This document shows, one piece after another, positions 60,342 through 64,000 of a stretch of 64,000 nucleotides of DNA. The translations under genes and the position numbers were made by a program. Below the pieces are notes generated by a model. It saw only the letters and a list, made by a program, of their open reading frames with translations, was not told the DNA's origin and did not search any database. The stretch is from Rhodanobacter sp. (GTDB lineage: Bacteria > Pseudomonadota > Gammaproteobacteria > Xanthomonadales > Rhodanobacteraceae). Where the stretch lies: assembly GCA_027307195.1 (NCBI GenBank), contig DAHUXL010000016.1:1-64000 (forward strand). The letters run 5' to 3'. Position 1 is the stretch's first letter, and each line of letters begins with the position of its first letter.

Positions 60342-61175
60342 CTACTGCAGGAAGGCCAGTGCCTGCGCGCAGGATTGATCGATCTTGAGGCTCAGCAGTG
60401 GATCGGCGCGGGTGTGGCCGATGTTCACCGCAGCGATCGGTTTGCCGGCCCGAGCCGCCGCATGGGCAAAGCGGTAGCCGGAATACACCATCAGCGACGA
60501 ACCAACCACCAGCATCGCATCGGCATCGTGCAAGGCCTGCATGCCGGCAGCCACCCGCTCGCGCGGCACGTTTTCGCCGAAGAACACCACGTCCGGTTTC
60601 AGCAGGCCGGCGCAATGCGGGCAGGACGGCACCTGGAAACGGGAGAAATCCTGCCCGTCCAGATCCGCGTCGCCGTCCGGCGCATCCGCCGCATCGAGAT
60701 CCGTCCAGGCCGGATTCAACCGCAACAACGCGGCCTGGAAATCCGTGCGCGAGATGCGTTGTTCGCAGGCGAGGCAGCGCACATGATCCAGTCGTCCGTG
60801 CAGGTCGACCACGTTTTCGCTGCCGGCAGCCTGATGCAGTCGGTCGACGTTCTGGGTCAGCAGCAGGGTGAGCTTGCCTCGCTGTTCCAGCCGGGCGAGG
60901 GCGTGATGGGTCGCATTCGGCTGGGCCTGTCCGAAGCGTCGCCAGCCGATCAGACTGCGGGCCCAGTAGCGCTGGCGCGTTGCCAGTTCGCCAACGAATG
61001 CCTGGAAGGTCACCGGCTGCGGGCGCTTCCAGCCGCCATTGACATCGCGGTAATCGGGAATGCCCGAATCCGTGCTGCACCCGGCCCCGGTCAGCACGAA
61101 CAGGCGCCGATGCGCCGCCACGAATTCGGGCAACGCCGCAGCGCTTGTGGATACCTCAAAGGCTTGAGATGACAT
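60342..61175 (-). CDS. NAD-dependent protein deacetylase, sirtuin
   Basis: LFVLTGAGCSTDSGIPDYRDVNGGW; LLTQNVDRLHQAAGSENVVDLHG; CxxC...CPHC zinc site. Confidence 0.95.
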   Translation of the reverse strand: MSSQAFEVSTSAAALPEFVAAHRRLFVLTGAGCSTDSGIPDYRDVNGGWKRPQPVTFQAFVGELATRQRYWARSLIGWRRFGQAQPNATHHALARLEQRGKLTLLLTQNVDRLHQAAGSENVVDLHGRLDHVRCLACEQRISRTDFQAALLRLNPAWTDLDAADAPDGDADLDGQDFSRFQVPSCPHCAGLLKPDVVFFGENVPRERVAAGMQALHDADAMLVVGSSLMVYSGYRFAHAAARAGKPIAAVNIGHTRADPLLSLKIDQSCAQALAFLQ

Positions 61176-61217
61176 GTCGCCCTTATGGCATTCCGCTGCA
61201 TGGATTGCCAGCAGCGG

Positions 61218-61766
61218 TCACGGTGCCGTGGCAATCCGACTGGGGGTTCTGCCGACCAGTTGCAGCCGCAGTCCCCATGGCGCCATGAAGTTCACCACCG
61301 TCTGACCGGCATGTGGGCCGGCTGTCAGTGTGACCGGTACCCCGATCACCTGGACACCTTCGTGTCGCAACCAGCGATCAGCATGCGTCACATTGTCGGC
61401 AGCGAATGTGATCGGCTCACTGCCGTGATCCGCTGCATGGCGTGCCGGGGCAGGGGAGTGCATCCCGCGAGCATCGAACAATTCGACGACCGTGCCCGAA
61501 TCGCAGAGCAGCAGTCGGGAAGTGGGCTGGGCATCGCGTATGGCATGGCCGGCACGCGTGCTTTCAGGCGATTCGTTGCCGGCGAGCGGGTCGACCGGCT
61601 CGCAATTCAGGATGTTGCGGAAGAACACCGTGGCCTGTTGCAGGTCGGGGACGCCGATGGTCACGTAGTCGTTGTCATGAACGCTCGCGGCGTAACCACT
61701 GAAGGACGCGCTGGCCATGGCGAGCAGCAGCCCACCAGTCAGCATGGAAAGAAAGAATTTGCGCAT
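61218..61766 (-). CDS. Exported VOC/glyoxalase-family protein
   Basis: Signal peptide MRKFFLSMLTGGLLLAMASASFSGYAA; DYVTIGVPDLQQATVFFRNILNCEPVDP...TVVNFMAPWGLRLQLV. Confidence 0.82.
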   Translation of the reverse strand: MRKFFLSMLTGGLLLAMASASFSGYAASVHDNDYVTIGVPDLQQATVFFRNILNCEPVDPLAGNESPESTRAGHAIRDAQPTSRLLLCDSGTVVELFDARGMHSPAPARHAADHGSEPITFAADNVTHADRWLRHEGVQVIGVPVTLTAGPHAGQTVVNFMAPWGLRLQLVGRTPSRIATAP

Positions 61767-61790
61767 GACCCGGCACTCGTAATCTTACTG

Positions 61791-61807
61791 GTGTCCTATA
61801 TGGACAC
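61791..61807. promoter_or_regulatory. Inverted repeat GTGTCC-TATAT-GGACAC upstream of the VOC gene
   Basis: Perfect 6-bp arms read directly, 25 bp upstream of the minus-strand start. Confidence 0.45.
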
Positions 61808-62335
61808 GATGCGCTCCGTCTGAAGTGCCGTCAGGCGACCACCGTGTTTCCCTGTGTGAACGGTCGCTGTTGCGTCAACCCCAGAGGCTGGTGTCTCGTT
61901 GGTCGTTCATCAGCGGAAACAGAACGGTCGTGTGAAGACGCTTTATCCATGCCATCGTCGTCACCATACTTTCTGCCACGCACACAGACCGGCGAGCGTT
62001 GCCTGAAACCCAGGCAGTTGATCCTCCGGTCACTCCATATCGTCACGGGACTGCCAGGATGAAGCGCCATCTCAATTCACTGTTGCAACGCAAGCGAACC
62101 GAATTCGAAGGTGCCAGAGGCACCCATCGTTCGCCGCGATTTAATGTTCCCGACAAGGCAGACACCGTCGAATTGAAGGACGGTTACGACTGGCTGGCCA
62201 TCATCAAGGGGGCACGGGCGTCAGTTCGAACGCACTGAAAAACCGCAGGGCGGGCTGCGGGCGTCATCCGCGACTTGTTCGGCAGGTAGACGTCCCGATG
62301 CATCTTGGGGAATGCCTTGCCCACCATGCCGATAT

Positions 62336-62827
62336 CTATCGGCAGACCAGAACCGGAATCGTGCTTTGCAGCAAGACCTTTTGCGTCTCGCTGCCCAGCA
62401 TCAGCCGGTTCAAACCATGCCAGCCATGGGTGGCCATGACGATGAGGTCGCAATGATGTTCATTGACGGCTTCCAGTATGGCCTGATGGGGACGTTCACC
62501 GAAAGCGTAGCGGCATTCGCAGGGCACCTGTGCGGTCTTGGCCAACGCTTTGGCTCTGTCCAGATGGCGCGAGGCGCTTTGCACGGCTTGCTGGCTGTAA
62601 CTCAGCTCGGCCGTGGCAAGAAGTTCAGCCATATACGCAATGGAATTGAAAGGCGGCACTACGTGCAATGCCAGTACCCTGGCACCGAATGTCTTGGCCA
62701 GCTCCAGACCCATGTTGAAGGCCCGCAATGACAGATCGGATCCATCGATCGGGAGTAGCAAATGCTGAAACAATGCTTTCTGCTGCCTGTCGGTGGGTTC
62801 CCGACTCAAAGCAGTTGCAATGGACAT
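62336..62827 (-). CDS. Universal stress protein (UspA family)
   Basis: FQHLLLPIDGSDLSLRAFNMGLELAKTFGARVLALHVV...CDLIVMATHGWHGLNRLMLGSETQKVLLQSTIPVLVCR. Confidence 0.95.
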   Translation of the reverse strand: MSIATALSREPTDRQQKALFQHLLLPIDGSDLSLRAFNMGLELAKTFGARVLALHVVPPFNSIAYMAELLATAELSYSQQAVQSASRHLDRAKALAKTAQVPCECRYAFGERPHQAILEAVNEHHCDLIVMATHGWHGLNRLMLGSETQKVLLQSTIPVLVCR

Positions 62828-62910
62828 GGGTAGAGCCCTCAGCGTCTTGAAATGTCACGCCGGCAACCGGGCGCGTTAAGTTCATGATGGCTGATGCGTC
62901 TGCCTTGATA

Positions 62911-62924
62911 TTGATCGGGGTCAA
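62911..62924. promoter_or_regulatory. FNR/Anr-like box TTGATCGGGGTCAA (one mismatch)
   Basis: TTGAT-N4-GTCAA versus consensus TTGAT-N4-ATCAA. Confidence 0.55.
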
Positions 62925-62964
62925 GTTGCTGAGTAGTGCAGGAGAAGGCCAGTGGAATGGTCAG

Positions 62965-62978
62965 TTGATCAAGATCAA
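62965..62978. promoter_or_regulatory. FNR/Anr box TTGATCAAGATCAA (perfect)
   Basis: Exact TTGAT-N4-ATCAA between divergent stress genes. Confidence 0.7.
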
Positions 62979-63058
62979 CCGGCATGTTCTCCGATCCGCG
63001 TAGCCTGCAATAAGTGAAAGGGCTCAAGCGTGAGCACCCAGTAAATGGAGGAGAATGT

Positions 63059-63268
63059 ATGTCGCTCAGCACTCTCCACCAACCTGCAGAGGCCATGCGG
63101 GATACCCCGCATACCTGGGTTGAAAGGATGCCCTGGGTTGAGGTGCCTGCAGACGGATCGGGGACGCCTTTCCTTCCAACCCGACCCGAAGATTGCGTCG
63201 ATACCCGTGATTTCGTCAGGCGACTGTCGCCTGACGTACAGCGCATCCTCAGCGAGCATCCGCCGTGA
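63059..63268 (+). CDS. Small hypothetical protein (69 aa)
   Basis: MSLSTLHQPAEAMRDTPHTWVERMPWVEVPADGSGTPFLPTRPEDCVDTRDFVRRLSPDVQRILSEHPP; strong RBS GGAGGAGAA. Confidence 0.5.
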   Translation: MSLSTLHQPAEAMRDTPHTWVERMPWVEVPADGSGTPFLPTRPEDCVDTRDFVRRLSPDVQRILSEHPP

Positions 63269-63427
63269 ATCACACGCTGCTGTGCGGGTCGGTACCGGAT
63301 TTTGCGCATCGAGGCAGATGTCGTGAGCGAAACGACGATCGTGGATCGAGAGCAAGAACCGCGGATGTCGAGTGCACCGGGTACTCCGGAAACTTCCTGG
63401 GAAGTCCGCCATGCATGGAGGGACATC

Positions 63428-64000
63428 ATGGCTGAAATACTGGAGACGGCGATTGCCGACAGGTCGAAACTGCACGTGCATGGCGCGATGGCGATTCCAA
63501 ATATCGTGGCGTTTCTGACATCAGGTACCCCGTGGAGTCCCGCCGCGGCAATGGGCGCTTCGCTGGCTTCGCGTCACGGGTCTGTGCTGACCGGCTGCTT
63601 CATCGACCCTATTCTGCGCGACTTCAGCGTGTCGGATATCGAGTCCACGATCCCGACGCTGGCTCAAGACGACGTGCTTTTCGACACGCCGAGCGCAACC
63701 GACTTCATCGCCTTTGCCAGGCGGAACGACGTGGCCGAGACGAACTGGGCTGTCGTGCAGGCAGATGTCGAAGACGCCATCACGCAGCTTGCCGCCTGGC
63801 ATGATCTGGCGGTAGTCGAAAGCAGCATGATGGAAGTGCATGAGTTGCTCACCTTCCTGACGCATCTCTTGTGGAGCTGCCGATTGCCCTGCATCCTCCT
63901 GCCGAAGCTGTGCACGGACCTGCCACCCTTCGAGCGCATCGTCGTCGGCTGGAACGGCAGTCCTCAGGCCATCCGCGCGATTCACGCAGCGATGCCATTT
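63428..64000 (+). CDS. Universal stress family protein, truncated at window end
   Basis: Open frame MAEILETAIADRSKLHVHGAMAIPNIVAFLTSGTPWSPAAAMGASLASRHGSVLTGCF...PPFERIVVGWNGSPQAIRAIHAAMPF; absent from ORF track because no stop in window. Confidence 0.8.
   Translation, partial: MAEILETAIADRSKLHVHGAMAIPNIVAFLTSGTPWSPAAAMGASLASRHGSVLTGCFIDPILRDFSVSDIESTIPTLAQDDVLFDTPSATDFIAFARRNDVAETNWAVVQADVEDAITQLAAWHDLAVVESSMMEVHELLTFLTHLLWSCRLPCILLPKLCTDLPPFERIVVGWNGSPQAIRAIHAAMPF

Noticed and set aside
61999-62238. Small ORF MKRHLNSLLQRKRTEFEGARGTHRSPRF...
   Set aside because: No clear RBS or recognised family; insufficient support to call it a gene.

Overview
This 64 kb GC-rich window looks like a gammaproteobacterial chromosome of the Xanthomonadales (Rhodanobacter/Dyella-like). 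That lineage is inferred from gene content and style; no database search was run. It has three parts. (1) Positions 1-15.4 kb hold housekeeping genes: a tetR(psrA-like)-fadB-type operon, ndk, rlmN, pilF/pilW-like TPR, rodZ, yfgM-like, bamB, der, GNAT, folD, guaB, guaA, tadA. (2) Positions 15.5-60.1 kb hold a large exopolysaccharide (EPS) locus. A 9-gene plus-strand export/assembly operon converges on a ~23.7 kb, 12-gene minus-strand operon. The minus-strand operon starts with a JmjC/cupin-like oxygenase and a 2.5k-aa hybrid NRPS-PKS-aminotransferase. It continues with a second NRPS (C-A-T-C-T) and then, with only overlaps or gaps up to ~60 bp, into glycosyltransferases, a polysaccharide deacetylase, an O-antigen ligase/Wzy-like protein and a CapK/PaaK-like ligase. 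Flanking genes add a TIGR04325-like methyltransferase, a second JmjC/cupin protein, a secreted protein, a membrane J-domain protein, the priming sugar transferase, an Sfp-type PPTase, a GMC oxidoreductase, a UDP-glucuronate epimerase and a UDP-sugar dehydrogenase. (3) Positions 60.3-64 kb hold a sirtuin, a secreted VOC protein and universal stress proteins with FNR-like boxes between them. The most interesting candidate is the EPS/NRPS-PKS fusion locus, which may make a peptide/polyketide-modified polysaccharide or a metabolite co-regulated with EPS. Regulatory motifs read directly include a near-perfect Clp/CRP site before the EPS export operon, a PsrA-type palindrome before tetR, and FNR-type boxes between the stress genes. 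No rRNA, tRNA, CRISPR array or transposase was recognised.
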